Positions 45,734-54,194 are shown, counted from the first letter of the stretch. The stretch is DNA of 64,000 nucleotides from JAGLOK01 sp963677605 (GCA_963677605.2 CAXXDX010000007.1:1054001-1118000); one strand, 5' to 3'. Numbers and translations: made by a program. Notes: generated by a model from the sequence alone, not told the origin.

Positions 45734-46792
45734 ATGATACAGATAACAGATGATACTAAACAAAGATATAATGCCTTTTGGGAGTGTGAAGCAGCGGACA
45801 GACCTCTGATATATATCGCTCTACCAAAAGAGACGCAGAATACTATATCTGATAAAAAGTATTCTAGCTTAGAGGAAAGATGGCTTGATGTGGAGCACAG
45901 AGCAATAATAGATGCTAATATGGTGGATAATACTGAGTATCTGGGTGATGCTGTGCCGACAGTTTTTCCAAACTTAGGACCAGAGATATTTTCTGCATGG
46001 TGTGGATGTGGATATGAGTATGGAGATACCACTACATGGAGCGAGCCTTGTATTAAAAACTGGGAAGAGGACTATGACAAGGCAGTGCTTGATATAAACC
46101 ATCCATTATTTAAGAAAACAATGGACTATACAAAAGCTTTACTTGAAGTAGGTAAGGATAAATTTGTAACGGGATTTACAGACATTCATCCTGGCACAGA
46201 CCATATAGCTGCACTTCGTGGCCCTGACCATCTTGCAATGGACCTCATAGATAACCCACAGTATGTAGCGAAAAAACTGAAAGAATCAGAAGAGGAATTC
46301 TTTCAGGTGTATGAGTATTTCTATAAACTGATAAAACAAGAATGCGACTATGTATCGGGTTGGATGTCTATGATATCTGATGAAAAATTTCATATACCAT
46401 CAAATGATTTTTCCATAATGGTGAGCAACCAGATGTTTGAGGATATTTTCTTGCAGCATTTGATAGATGAGTGTGAGTATATGGACAAAACTATCTATCA
46501 TCTGGATGGTCCGGGAGCACTAAGACACATGGATTCCATTTTAGATATTAATAAGCTAAATGCTATCCAGTGGGTGTGTGGTGCTGGAAATGAAGGATAT
46601 CATAAATGGGTGGATGTATATCAGAAGATTCAAAACAAAAAGAAGGGGATAGCTCTTCATGTACATGTGAAGGAACTTCCGCTTGTGTTTGAGACATTAA
46701 AGCCTGAAGGGATATGGTTTGAGCATATCTGGGGAATAGACAGTGTAGAAACTGCAAAAGAAGCTATTAAAAGAATAGAAAAATGGAGTTAG
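45734..46792 (+). CDS. Second uroporphyrinogen decarboxylase-like protein
   Basis: 352 residues, ATG 45734, 12 bp downstream of the first URO-D-like gene. The C-terminal barrel shows Y-H-L-D-G-P-G-A-L-R-H and I-Q-W-V-C-G-A-G. The position equivalent to the zinc His-x-Cys reads H-L-D-G, so the metal thiolate ligand is missing and chemistry may differ from its neighbour. It could be a partner subunit or bind a sugar or cofactor. It ends one base before the GH88 start. Confidence 0.72.
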   Translation: MIQITDDTKQRYNAFWECEAADRPLIYIALPKETQNTISDKKYSSLEERWLDVEHRAIIDANMVDNTEYLGDAVPTVFPNLGPEIFSAWCGCGYEYGDTTTWSEPCIKNWEEDYDKAVLDINHPLFKKTMDYTKALLEVGKDKFVTGFTDIHPGTDHIAALRGPDHLAMDLIDNPQYVAKKLKESEEEFFQVYEYFYKLIKQECDYVSGWMSMISDEKFHIPSNDFSIMVSNQMFEDIFLQHLIDECEYMDKTIYHLDGPGALRHMDSILDINKLNAIQWVCGAGNEGYHKWVDVYQKIQNKKKGIALHVHVKELPLVFETLKPEGIWFEHIWGIDSVETAKEAIKRIEKWS

Positions 46793-46793
46793 T

Positions 46794-48002
46794 ATGAATA
46801 GAAACTATAAAGAGATATTAGACATAGGTGCAAAGAAAGCAAAGCTATACTTTGAACCAAATAAAGAAACTATCAAGGAATTTGCAGCATGCTCGGATGG
46901 AAAATATTTTACAGATCCAAAAGTAAGACCAAAAGAACTTAAAGAGATAAGCTCATGGATACAGTCTTTTTATACTGGAATAGCTTATATATCATATTTG
47001 ACTACAAATGATAAAGAGTATTTGATGTGGGTTAACTCACTATATGATGATTATTACTCTAAAGTGTTTGACACACCTATGGACACTATGCACGATCTTG
47101 GGTTTTTATATAGCCCTTATGCAGTAGCGCTTTATAAGCTTAGCGGTGATATGAATATGAAGCGTATAGGAGTAAAGGCCGCCGATGAGCTAGCTAAAAG
47201 ATTTAATCCTTTGGGGGGATATATAAGAGCGTGGGGAAGATGCGACGCAAAAGGATGGGCAATAGGAGATGACTCGGATATAGAGGGACTGGCTATAGTA
47301 GACTGCATGATGAATCTGCCACTTCTGTTTTGGGCAAGCGAGGTAACTGGCAATCCTTTTTACAAAAAAGTAGCACAGATGCATGCCGACACTACACTTG
47401 GATACTTTGTAAGAGACGATCTATCCGTATATCACGCATATAGATTTGATCCTGAATCAGGAAAGCCTTTAGGTGGCGCGAACTATTGCGGATATGACGT
47501 TGAGTCGCATTGGGCTAGAGGAACGACATGGGCTATGTATGGGTTTGCGGTCGCATATAGATATACTAAGAAAAAAGAGTTTCTGGATATAGCCGTAAAT
47601 CTATCAAAAAAATTCATCAGCTTGTGCAGAAAAGATCTCATGCCTGTTTGGGACTTTAGATTGCCAAAGGAAACTTCTGCTATTTATGCAGGGAAGAAGG
47701 AAGTCCATATGGACTGGGATATATCAAGCGAAGATGAGTGTGAAAATGCAATAGATACATCTGCTGCGGCTATAGCTAGCTGTGCTTATCTAGAGATATT
47801 AGAGTATTTCGATGATGAAGAGATATCTTCTGCACTCAATAAAACAATAAAAACATTATTAGAGAAATACATTAACACAGACACTGATACACCAGGACTA
47901 TTATGTCACCAAAACGGAAGGATGGATTATACTATCTTTGGAGACTATTTTTTGATGGAAGTATTATATAAATTGGAGTATGGTAGTCTTGAGATTTGGT
48001 GA
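46794..48002 (+). CDS. Glycoside hydrolase family 88 (unsaturated glucuronyl hydrolase)
   Basis: 402 residues, translationally coupled to the preceding gene. An (alpha/alpha)6-barrel with M-H-D-L-G-F (Asp101) and I-V-D-C-M-M-N-L-P (Asp170), the two catalytic aspartates of family 88, then H-W-A-R-G-T-T-W-A-M-Y-G and D-T-S-A-A-A-I-A-S-C. It removes the 4,5-unsaturated uronate left at the end of oligosaccharides by polysaccharide lyases. No signal peptide. This indicates that cluster B processes lyase products made outside the cell; no lyase is in the window. Confidence 0.88.
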   Translation: MNRNYKEILDIGAKKAKLYFEPNKETIKEFAACSDGKYFTDPKVRPKELKEISSWIQSFYTGIAYISYLTTNDKEYLMWVNSLYDDYYSKVFDTPMDTMHDLGFLYSPYAVALYKLSGDMNMKRIGVKAADELAKRFNPLGGYIRAWGRCDAKGWAIGDDSDIEGLAIVDCMMNLPLLFWASEVTGNPFYKKVAQMHADTTLGYFVRDDLSVYHAYRFDPESGKPLGGANYCGYDVESHWARGTTWAMYGFAVAYRYTKKKEFLDIAVNLSKKFISLCRKDLMPVWDFRLPKETSAIYAGKKEVHMDWDISSEDECENAIDTSAAAIASCAYLEILEYFDDEEISSALNKTIKTLLEKYINTDTDTPGLLCHQNGRMDYTIFGDYFLMEVLYKLEYGSLEIW

Positions 48003-48026
48003 AAAACAATGAAGGTGGTAAATAAG

Positions 48027-48384
48027 ATGAAGAAATATTTAGAGCATAACTTAGATGATATGATAGTAAGATATCCAATATCAGAAGAAGGTGTTGTTGG
48101 ACTTGAATTAGTGCCTGTAAGCAAAAAGGAAAGCATAAAAGCTAATAAAAATATAATATTGAATCGCTGGTGCAATTAAGATGTACTGGTGATGATTTTC
48201 CTTTTGGGTTTGCCAATGGTCACTCTATGAGAAATACAAAAAATCTTAACGATTTTAAGTATAGCAATCAAAAGGTTATAGAAAAAGACGGTGTAAAAAC
48301 CATAATCACTGTGCTTGAAGTAAAGGATGGCAGGGGTGCAAAGCACTATCTAACGCATAAAGAAGATCAAAAAGCTGTTCGGGT
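48027..48384 (+). pseudogene. GH36 alpha-galactosidase, N-terminal fragment with frameshift
   Basis: ATG 48027 behind AAGGTGG opens M-K-K-Y-L-E-H-N-L-D-D-M-I-V-R-Y and runs to a stop at 48178. In the shifted frame the homology continues N-I-E-S-L-V-Q-L-R-C-T-G-D-D-F and F-A-N-G-H-S-M-R-N, typical of the N-terminal domain of GH36 enzymes. It breaks off at K-A-V-R, where gltA-like sequence begins. Probably once the last gene of cluster B. Confidence 0.72.
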
Positions 48385-48858
48385 ATGGGAGCTGATGTTT
48401 CTATAGTTTACAGACGCTCAATGGATGAGCTTCCTGCAAGGCGCGAAGAAGTTGAACACGCTGAAGAGGAAGGCATCGATTTTAATCTTTTGTGCAATCC
48501 GACAAGAATTTTCGGCGAAGATGGCAGAGTGAGCAAAATCGAGTGTATCAGGATGGAACTCGGTGAGCCTGACGATTTCGGACGTAGAAGACCTGTACCT
48601 GTCGAAGGAAGCGAATTCACCATTGATGCAGACATGGTGATTGTTGCGATAGGCACAAGCCCAAATCCCATTATCGCAAGCGACACAAAAGACTTACAGA
48701 CACAAAAATGGGGCGGAATCATTATATACGAGGAAACGGGAGAGACATCCATCCCCGGAGTGTTTGCAGGCGGAGATGCCGTGACCGGAGCTGCGACTGT
48801 TATTAAAGCCATGGGTGCAGGAAAGCTTGCAGCGGAGAACATGCATGAATATATGTAG
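48385..48858 (+). pseudogene. Glutamate synthase small subunit (GltA/GltD-like), C-terminal fragment
   Basis: 157 codons equal to the C-terminal third of NADPH-dependent glutamate synthase: G-A-D-V-S-I-V-Y-R-R-S, E-L-P-A-R-R-E-E-V, then I-G-T-S-P-N-P-I-I and the FAD motif G-V-F-A-G-G-D-A-V-T-G-A-A-T-V. The FAD- and NADPH-binding N-terminal parts are missing, so it cannot be active. It is fused without a gap to the GH36 fragment. Confidence 0.85.
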
Positions 48859-48916
48859 TGTGAAAAATAAATAAACTTATGAAATATAATACCGCTATAA
48901 ATAGATAGGTTATTAG

Positions 48917-50644
48917 CTAATATGGTAGAAATTTTAAAATATTAGGCTTATGTTTAAGAAGATATTCAAAATTGTTTAGGTCACATTGCAAGCATGTAAA
49001 ATTATTGGTTAATATATGTTTGTATGCAGTACAAGTCGCACCTTCGGCACCACCAAGGGGACACGATAAAGTATCCCCATCGTAGCTAGAACTCGATTCA
49101 TCTTCATCTGTTGCAGAAAGGGATAAATCGGGTTTTATTTTTATCATCATTTTCACGTGATCATCATATACAGTAACTCTGTCAATGAATAAATCAATCA
49201 GTTTCTTGCTTGTAGATAAACTTCCTGATTTAAATAGATCTTTAGCTAATGAAAACCATTCTTCAAGCTCAGTTTCCGTAACAGATTTTATCGAATTGTC
49301 CTGATTAATACTTTTTAGTCTTGATTCCAGTTCAGCTTTTTCAATCTCAAAACTGTTAAGCCTATCAACTAAAGCTTTGGAAGCAGTTTCAGCCATTAAA
49401 GTAACCAAGTTATCTATCTTTTTATTGATAGATTTCAAAGCGTTTATTAGGTTTTCTTTTTGAATAAGAAAATCATAATTGGTTTCCATCAAGTATTCTT
49501 TGTAGAGTTTACAGACTTTCGGAATATTGCTTTCATCGAAAACATATTCCGCTATGTTATCCAGTACAAAGCCTTCGATGTATTCTCTTCTGATGTACTT
49601 CGCAGAACATTCCTTTTTCCGCTGATTCTTCCCGCAGGAATATACAACATATTTCTTTTTCTGAGAGTTGAATTTACGGTGACCTGTATATGCAGAACCA
49701 CAGTTGCCACAGAAAATCTTTCCTGAGAGAAGGTATACTTCTTTGGCTGAATATGCTCCTGGGCGATGTTGCCTGGAGTTTAATATATACTGTACTTTAT
49801 CAAACTGTTCTTTTGAAATAATAGCTGGTATAGCATCATCAACACGGATAATTTCATTCTCAGATTTTCTTCCATGATTATTTCGGCTGCCGGATACATC
49901 GCGCTTGGGTGCAACATTGAATTCATATATGCCGCAGTATTTTGGATTGCGTAAGATACTGTGCAAGGAATTCTTACCGAAAGTTTTGCCTCTTTTTGTC
50001 TTGTAACCTAATTCATTAAGACGGCTCATGATTTCACCATATCCTGCTCCATCAGTAGCCATATCAAATATCTTTCGGATAATCGGAGATTCTTTTTCGT
50101 TAATGATGTAGTTTAAATCACTATTTACGTCAAAACCAAGAGGTGGGATGCCACCTGTGAATTTTGCCTGATAAGCATTTTCTTTTAAACCCTTCATGAT
50201 TTCACGACTGAGGTTACGGATATAGTATTCATTCATGCCTTCATAAAGAGATTCAATAAGAACTCCTTCAGGAGTATTAGAATCATAGTTTTCAAGCACA
50301 GATAGTAATTTGACATTGTTTTTATCAAGCTCATGTCTGTATCGCACACTGTCATATCTGTTTCTGGCGAATCTATCAAGCTTGTGTACAATGATTAAGT
50401 CGTGTCCTCCATTCTGACTATCCCGAATCATCTTTTGGAATTGCGGACGGTCATCATTTTTGCCACTTTTAGCAATATCAATATATTTAGCGATTACAAT
50501 AATATTGTTTTCTTTTGCATATTTGCGGATAGCCCTGAGCTGAGCATCGATAGATTCACCTCTTTGCATATCGCTAGAAAATCTTGCATAAGCCACCGCT
50601 TTTAGAGGTGACTCTGCTAAGTTTGTATTTGTTAGTTGTGTCAT
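48917..50644 (-). CDS. Large serine recombinase (integrase) of IME2
   Basis: 575 residues from ATG 50644 behind AAAGGAGA. Domain order is as in integrase 1: Y-A-R-F-S-S with Ser23, V-H-K-L-D-R-F-A-R-N-R, P-P-L-G-F-D-V, zinc ribbon C-G-N-C-G-S-A-Y and a coiled coil. Roughly two thirds of positions look shared with integrase 1, far fewer than for the other backbone genes. At the attachment sequence it reads G-G-A-E-G-A-T like its sibling, but a C-to-G change and the different flank replace the stop, so the frame runs about 37 residues further (from C-T-A-Y-K-H) into flanking DNA. The native C-terminus is therefore unknown. Confidence 0.9.
   Translation of the reverse strand: MTQLTNTNLAESPLKAVAYARFSSDMQRGESIDAQLRAIRKYAKENNIIVIAKYIDIAKSGKNDDRPQFQKMIRDSQNGGHDLIIVHKLDRFARNRYDSVRYRHELDKNNVKLLSVLENYDSNTPEGVLIESLYEGMNEYYIRNLSREIMKGLKENAYQAKFTGGIPPLGFDVNSDLNYIINEKESPIIRKIFDMATDGAGYGEIMSRLNELGYKTKRGKTFGKNSLHSILRNPKYCGIYEFNVAPKRDVSGSRNNHGRKSENEIIRVDDAIPAIISKEQFDKVQYILNSRQHRPGAYSAKEVYLLSGKIFCGNCGSAYTGHRKFNSQKKKYVVYSCGKNQRKKECSAKYIRREYIEGFVLDNIAEYVFDESNIPKVCKLYKEYLMETNYDFLIQKENLINALKSINKKIDNLVTLMAETASKALVDRLNSFEIEKAELESRLKSINQDNSIKSVTETELEEWFSLAKDLFKSGSLSTSKKLIDLFIDRVTVYDDHVKMMIKIKPDLSLSATDEDESSSSYDGDTLSCPLGGAEGATCTAYKHILTNNFTCLQCDLNNFEYLLKHKPNILKFLPY
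49032..49053 (+). repeat. Second copy of the tRNA-Leu 3'-end attachment sequence
   Basis: 21 of 22 bases match 14279-14300, in the same orientation. It lies inside the IME2 integrase frame, and no tRNA body precedes it. Confidence 0.65.
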
Positions 50645-50676
50645 TATAGACAATCTCCTTTCACAGTTAAACTTGT

Positions 50677-50814
50677 TTAATTAGAATTATTACCGAAATG
50701 CTCATAAACTAGTTTTGTAAGTTCGTTAAGCCATTCCTGAACTTCAAGACTGCTCATGACTGTATATGTAATTACAGCATTTTGTATTCTAATATCATTT
50801 AGGTATTCTTGCAT
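50677..50814 (-). CDS. Small ORF upstream of integrase 2 (45 residues)
   Basis: ATG 50814 has a strong AAAAGGAG site six bases upstream. The product starts M-Q-E-Y-L-N-D-I-R-I-Q and includes E-V-Q-E-W-L-N-E-L-T-K-L-V, probably two helices. It ends 32 bp before the integrase start. It is not similar to the IME1 small ORF in the same slot. A directionality-factor or regulatory role is only positional inference. Confidence 0.6.
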   Translation of the reverse strand: MQEYLNDIRIQNAVITYTVMSSLEVQEWLNELTKLVYEHFGNNSN

Positions 50815-50940
50815 TAATACTCCTTTTTACAGGAGAAGCTGTTTCAGATTGTCCATAGTGGATTATATATAAAATTGTCAAGGTGCATTAACTTGATTAT
50901 ACTATGAATTTTTCTGAAGTAAACTTCTCATATAATTTTT

Positions 50941-52149
50941 CTATCTTTCTAATTCTCTGTTCTTCTCTTTTCGGACAAGAGTAACAGGCTCTATGATTTT
51001 CTTTATTCTAGGAACCTCTTCCTTCAAAGTGCTGACTGTATGCAGTTCTTTTCTTAAAAGGCGAATCTTGATATTAATAACATCACGGTTCTGCACAGGT
51101 ATAGTTTTCCTGTGCTCCATTAGTTTCTGCATTTCAGAAACAATAATCTCCTTTGCAGGCTCGATGTCAGAAACATCTTTTATGTCATATTCGGTCATAA
51201 CATTATAAATGGCAGTTATCTTGTCAAAGACGATTAAATCCTTTTTCATCTGATCGCTCATAGGAATAATATGTTCATTCTTTTTCACCTGACCTAAAAG
51301 ATATTTGTAGTGCCATACTAAAGCTTGGAATCCTTTGAGCTTCTTGGGTGTGGGTGGTATATATACTCTTTCAGCGAATTTCTGAAAATTATATGCAGAC
51401 TGCATTACTTCCTGACCTGCAAGCCTGGATTTAATATCATAATCTGTATAGCCTTTGCCAAGAGACTTAAGCCTTACATATCGCTCCATGCCATCACACT
51501 TGACTGAGATATACTGACCTCTCTTGTATAGGTATCCCATTTCATTTAATTGGTACAGGAATGTACCAAGGTCATATGAAATCTCAATAGCCTTATCTAT
51601 ATCACTGCGTATGATATCTCTCCATGTTGTCTTACCCTGTTTTACAGCAAGCCATTCTGAGTAATGTTTGTTTACGCTGCCGCTTTCTCCTGGAACGATC
51701 ACAGACAGATTGTTGTCTTTGCATAAACCATCAGATATTTTTCTGATTCTATCCGAGTATTCATTCTTATCAGCATGATACTTATATCCATCAACACAGG
51801 ATACAGAATTCCAAACAATATGGTTATGGATATGCTCGCGGTCTACATGAGTAGAGAAGACTACCTCATATTTATTGGAAAGGTATTGCAGAGCAAACTC
51901 GCTTGCGATATTAAACGCAAGTTCAGGTGTTGCTTCACCGGGCATGAAGGATTGTATGAGATGATATCCAAGCCTGCCATCCTTTTTGTGGAATCTGGAT
52001 TTAGTATCATTCATTAATTGGGAAGCATTTCTGGGGACACAATTAAAGCCGCCTGTATAAAGCTGATTTTCAGTTTTACTTGGATTCAGGATATATTTGA
52101 TTGTCCTATCCAATCTTGTTTTTATACTTTTAACTTTAGTAGTAGCCAT
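50941..52149 (-). CDS. Relaxase/mobilization nuclease, MOBP-like (IME2)
   Basis: 402 residues, same length as the IME1 relaxase with about twenty substitutions by eye, mostly conservative. The metal motif H-V-D-R-E-H-I-H-N-H and candidate Tyr19 are unchanged, so both copies look functional and could act on each other's transfer origin. The similarity to IME1 stops just past the end of this gene, marking a mosaic boundary near 50940/16150. Confidence 0.92.
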   Translation of the reverse strand: MATTKVKSIKTRLDRTIKYILNPSKTENQLYTGGFNCVPRNASQLMNDTKSRFHKKDGRLGYHLIQSFMPGEATPELAFNIASEFALQYLSNKYEVVFSTHVDREHIHNHIVWNSVSCVDGYKYHADKNEYSDRIRKISDGLCKDNNLSVIVPGESGSVNKHYSEWLAVKQGKTTWRDIIRSDIDKAIEISYDLGTFLYQLNEMGYLYKRGQYISVKCDGMERYVRLKSLGKGYTDYDIKSRLAGQEVMQSAYNFQKFAERVYIPPTPKKLKGFQALVWHYKYLLGQVKKNEHIIPMSDQMKKDLIVFDKITAIYNVMTEYDIKDVSDIEPAKEIIVSEMQKLMEHRKTIPVQNRDVINIKIRLLRKELHTVSTLKEEVPRIKKIIEPVTLVRKEKNRELER

Positions 52150-52457
52150 TATAATTTTTCCTTTACCAGCTCATATATATCAGCAAGCTTTATGTATATC
52201 CTCTGGATATCATCAGGCTGTGCTATACCCATATTTACTGCTTTAGTTATCTGATTTATGTTATGTCCAATATAATTTATTTCTTTTATCAATTCCTGAT
52301 ACTCTGTTGAAGGAGCGGATTTAACTTCTGAGTTATTTAAACACATCTTAATAAAGGCGGCTTTGGAAACTCCCGCTTTTAAGCTTTTCTTTTCAAGCAA
52401 GGCTTTTTCATTATTGTTTAACCTAAGCTCAAATCTATGTGTTCTTTTATTAGACAT
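52149..52457 (-). CDS. mobC: MobC-like mobilization accessory protein (IME2)
   Basis: 102 residues from ATG 52457 behind TAGGAGGA; the longer frame to 52529 runs through the upstream inverted repeat and is rejected. Near-identical to the IME1 protein, keeping I-G-H-N-I-N-Q-I-T-K-A-V-N. The stop shares a base with the relaxase start. Confidence 0.88.
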   Translation of the reverse strand: MSNKRTHRFELRLNNNEKALLEKKSLKAGVSKAAFIKMCLNNSEVKSAPSTEYQELIKEINYIGHNINQITKAVNMGIAQPDDIQRIYIKLADIYELVKEKL

Positions 52458-52479
52458 TAATCCTCCTATCCTTTCTTTT

Positions 52480-52529
52480 ATGACGATAACGGTATTTATA
52501 TGACCCATGTTTTTAGACAATACCGTCAT
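52480..52529. promoter_or_regulatory. ATGACG inverted pair between repA and mobC (IME2)
   Basis: ATGACGAT at 52480-52487 followed by ACGGTATT at about 52489-52496, and AATACCGTCAT at 52519-52529; one arm carries a mismatch relative to the perfect IME1 version. Confidence 0.45.
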
Positions 52530-53523
52530 TCTTCTGGTTCATATCATGAAGTATTATCCAACGCTTTGATGCGTTTCTTTCGCGCTTGTAATATATGCCA
52601 TAACTTTTTCTGAGGGATATACTGTTTTCATTTAACAGTCTTGACATAGCATTAGGTGATATATCAAAACTTGGATTGTTAAGTTTAATATGCTCAACAA
52701 GTTCTGTAGGAGTGCCTTTGAATCTGTTCTTAAATTTAAGTACATCAAGAATACCTTCAATAACCATATCTATTTTTGTGTTATGTTCTTTAACATAACC
52801 TGTGAAGTTCCAGATATTATTGTCCTCATCAAATTCGAGGCTTAAGACTTTATCTTTTACTTGTCTGCCGGTGATATACAGTCTTGCTTTATTTTCAGTT
52901 CTGTTTTCTTTTTCAAGTACTAAGATAGTATCAACAGCGCCTAGTAATCCAGTAGAACCGCTTACCATATTAATGGGATCATTGTCAGGCATTTTTCTTA
53001 AATGATGTATTAAGATTATGGCGATATCTTTTTCCTGCGCATACTCAACAAACTTATGCAGCTCAAGATAATCACCTGCATAGTTCTGTTTTTGCGTATT
53101 ATCACGAACCAGCTGCAGAGTATCTATTACAACAAGTCCTGTATCTGGATATGAGACTATAAAGGCATCAATTTCATCAAGCAGTCCATTTGACAGGGAA
53201 GAGCATGAAGTAACAGCGAACGCATTCTCACTGGCATCATTGGTTATACTTTCTATTCTGAAGTGTAAAGTGCTCTTTGTATCTTCAAGAGCTATATACA
53301 ATGTTGTACACTCTCTGGTATCAAACTCCCATACCTTTTCGCCTTTGCTGACTTTATCGCACAACCACAGTGCAAGCCATGATTTGCCTATCTTCGGGCT
53401 GCCTGCAAACAGATGCACACCTGTAGGTATCATCTGGGATATTATGAACTTGGGAAGGTCATAATAATCGGTTTGTATTTTCCGAAAACTCTCGGAAATT
53501 TTTGAGTTGTCTTTGTTATTCAA
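52513..53523 (-). CDS. RepA-like hexameric helicase/AAA ATPase (IME2)
   Basis: 336 residues, TTG start, near-identical to the IME1 copy. Walker A A-G-S-P-K-I-G-K-S-W and Walker B V-V-I-D-T are unchanged. Differences concentrate in the C-terminal winged-helix-like part (for example I-L-D-V-L-K-F-K-N against I-L-N-V-L-R-F-R-N), which might reflect co-variation with the differing array upstream. Confidence 0.85.
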   Translation of the reverse strand: MNNKDNSKISESFRKIQTDYYDLPKFIISQMIPTGVHLFAGSPKIGKSWLALWLCDKVSKGEKVWEFDTRECTTLYIALEDTKSTLHFRIESITNDASENAFAVTSCSSLSNGLLDEIDAFIVSYPDTGLVVIDTLQLVRDNTQKQNYAGDYLELHKFVEYAQEKDIAIILIHHLRKMPDNDPINMVSGSTGLLGAVDTILVLEKENRTENKARLYITGRQVKDKVLSLEFDEDNNIWNFTGYVKEHNTKIDMVIEGILDVLKFKNRFKGTPTELVEHIKLNNPSFDISPNAMSRLLNENSISLRKSYGIYYKRERNASKRWIILHDMNQKNDGIV

Positions 53524-53545
53524 TTATCTTTTTCCTTTCTTTTTT

Positions 53546-53588
53546 ATGACGATATTCATTTTTAAGTGGGTCTATATATAACCGTCAT
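53546..53588. promoter_or_regulatory. ATGACG inverted pair upstream of repA (IME2)
   Basis: ATGACGATAT (53546-53555) and ATAACCGTCAT (53578-53588), conserved in sequence and spacing with IME1. Confidence 0.45.
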
Positions 53589-53606
53589 TGTCATTTTTGT
53601 AAAAAC

Positions 53607-54089
53607 CCCTACACTATAAAGCGGTGGGAAAGAACATTTTTTAACCCCCTTTCTTGAATTTTTTTATTTTGCCCTCTACTTATACGCGGTGGAAAGGATG
53701 TTTTTCACCCCTATTTGTGATTTATTAACCAAATGTTCACAGTTGATTTGTGTGCTCAAAATATTTATCCCCACACTTATAAGCAGTGGGAAAGGATGTT
53801 TTTCACCTCTTTTTGTGATTTATTAACCAAATGTTTATAGTTAACAGTTGGCTTTAAATATTTATCCCTACATTAATAAGCAGTGGGAAAGGTGTTTCGT
53901 CAGGGTAAAATTAAATTCATTTACAGAACGTTCACTTTTTGTATCTGCTTCTGAAATTGAATATTTAGCCCTACACTTATAAGCAGTGGGAAAGATGTTT
54001 TGCGCACCCCATTTCTGATATTTTTTTTATTAGGGAATCATTATTTAGAATTAAAATATTTATCCCTACACTTATAAGCCTTGGGAAGT
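53607..54089. repeat. Iteron-like array, six units (IME2)
   Basis: Six copies of the CTTATAAGCAGTGGGAAAG-type motif start near 53607, 53672, 53769, 53866, 53969 and 54064, alternating with TTAACCAAATGTTCACAGTT-type motifs (near 53725, 53822, 53925, 54110). Unit number and order equal IME1, but several units differ (unit 2 reads TATACGCGGT), so the arrays drift independently. Confidence 0.75.
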
Positions 54090-54160
54090 GGTGGTTTATA
54101 AGGAAATCTGTAGAATGTTCATAAATTATTCATATTTAAAAATATAGGGAAACTTAATAA

Positions 54161-54194
54161 TGACGATGTCAAAAATTGCATGAAGACATCGTCA
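54161..54194. promoter_or_regulatory. Perfect inverted repeat beyond the iteron array (IME2)
   Basis: TGACGATGTC (54161-54170) and GACATCGTCA (54185-54194), with the same arms and spacing as IME1. Confidence 0.5.

Larger units (their letters stand above)
14279..49053. mobile_element. Putative genomic island in tRNA-Leu bounded by a 22-bp direct repeat
   Basis: The tRNA 3' end (14279-14300) is repeated in the same orientation at 49032-49053, 21 of 22 bases matching. Between them lie an integrase-bearing mobilizable element, IS remnants, two glycan clusters and broken genes; just outside the second repeat is a sibling integrase element. The direct-repeat boundaries and the integrase at the left border fit an island formed by site-specific integration, or two elements inserted one after the other. 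The right border is inferred. A chromosomal cargo trapped between two independent insertions is the main alternative. Confidence 0.5.
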
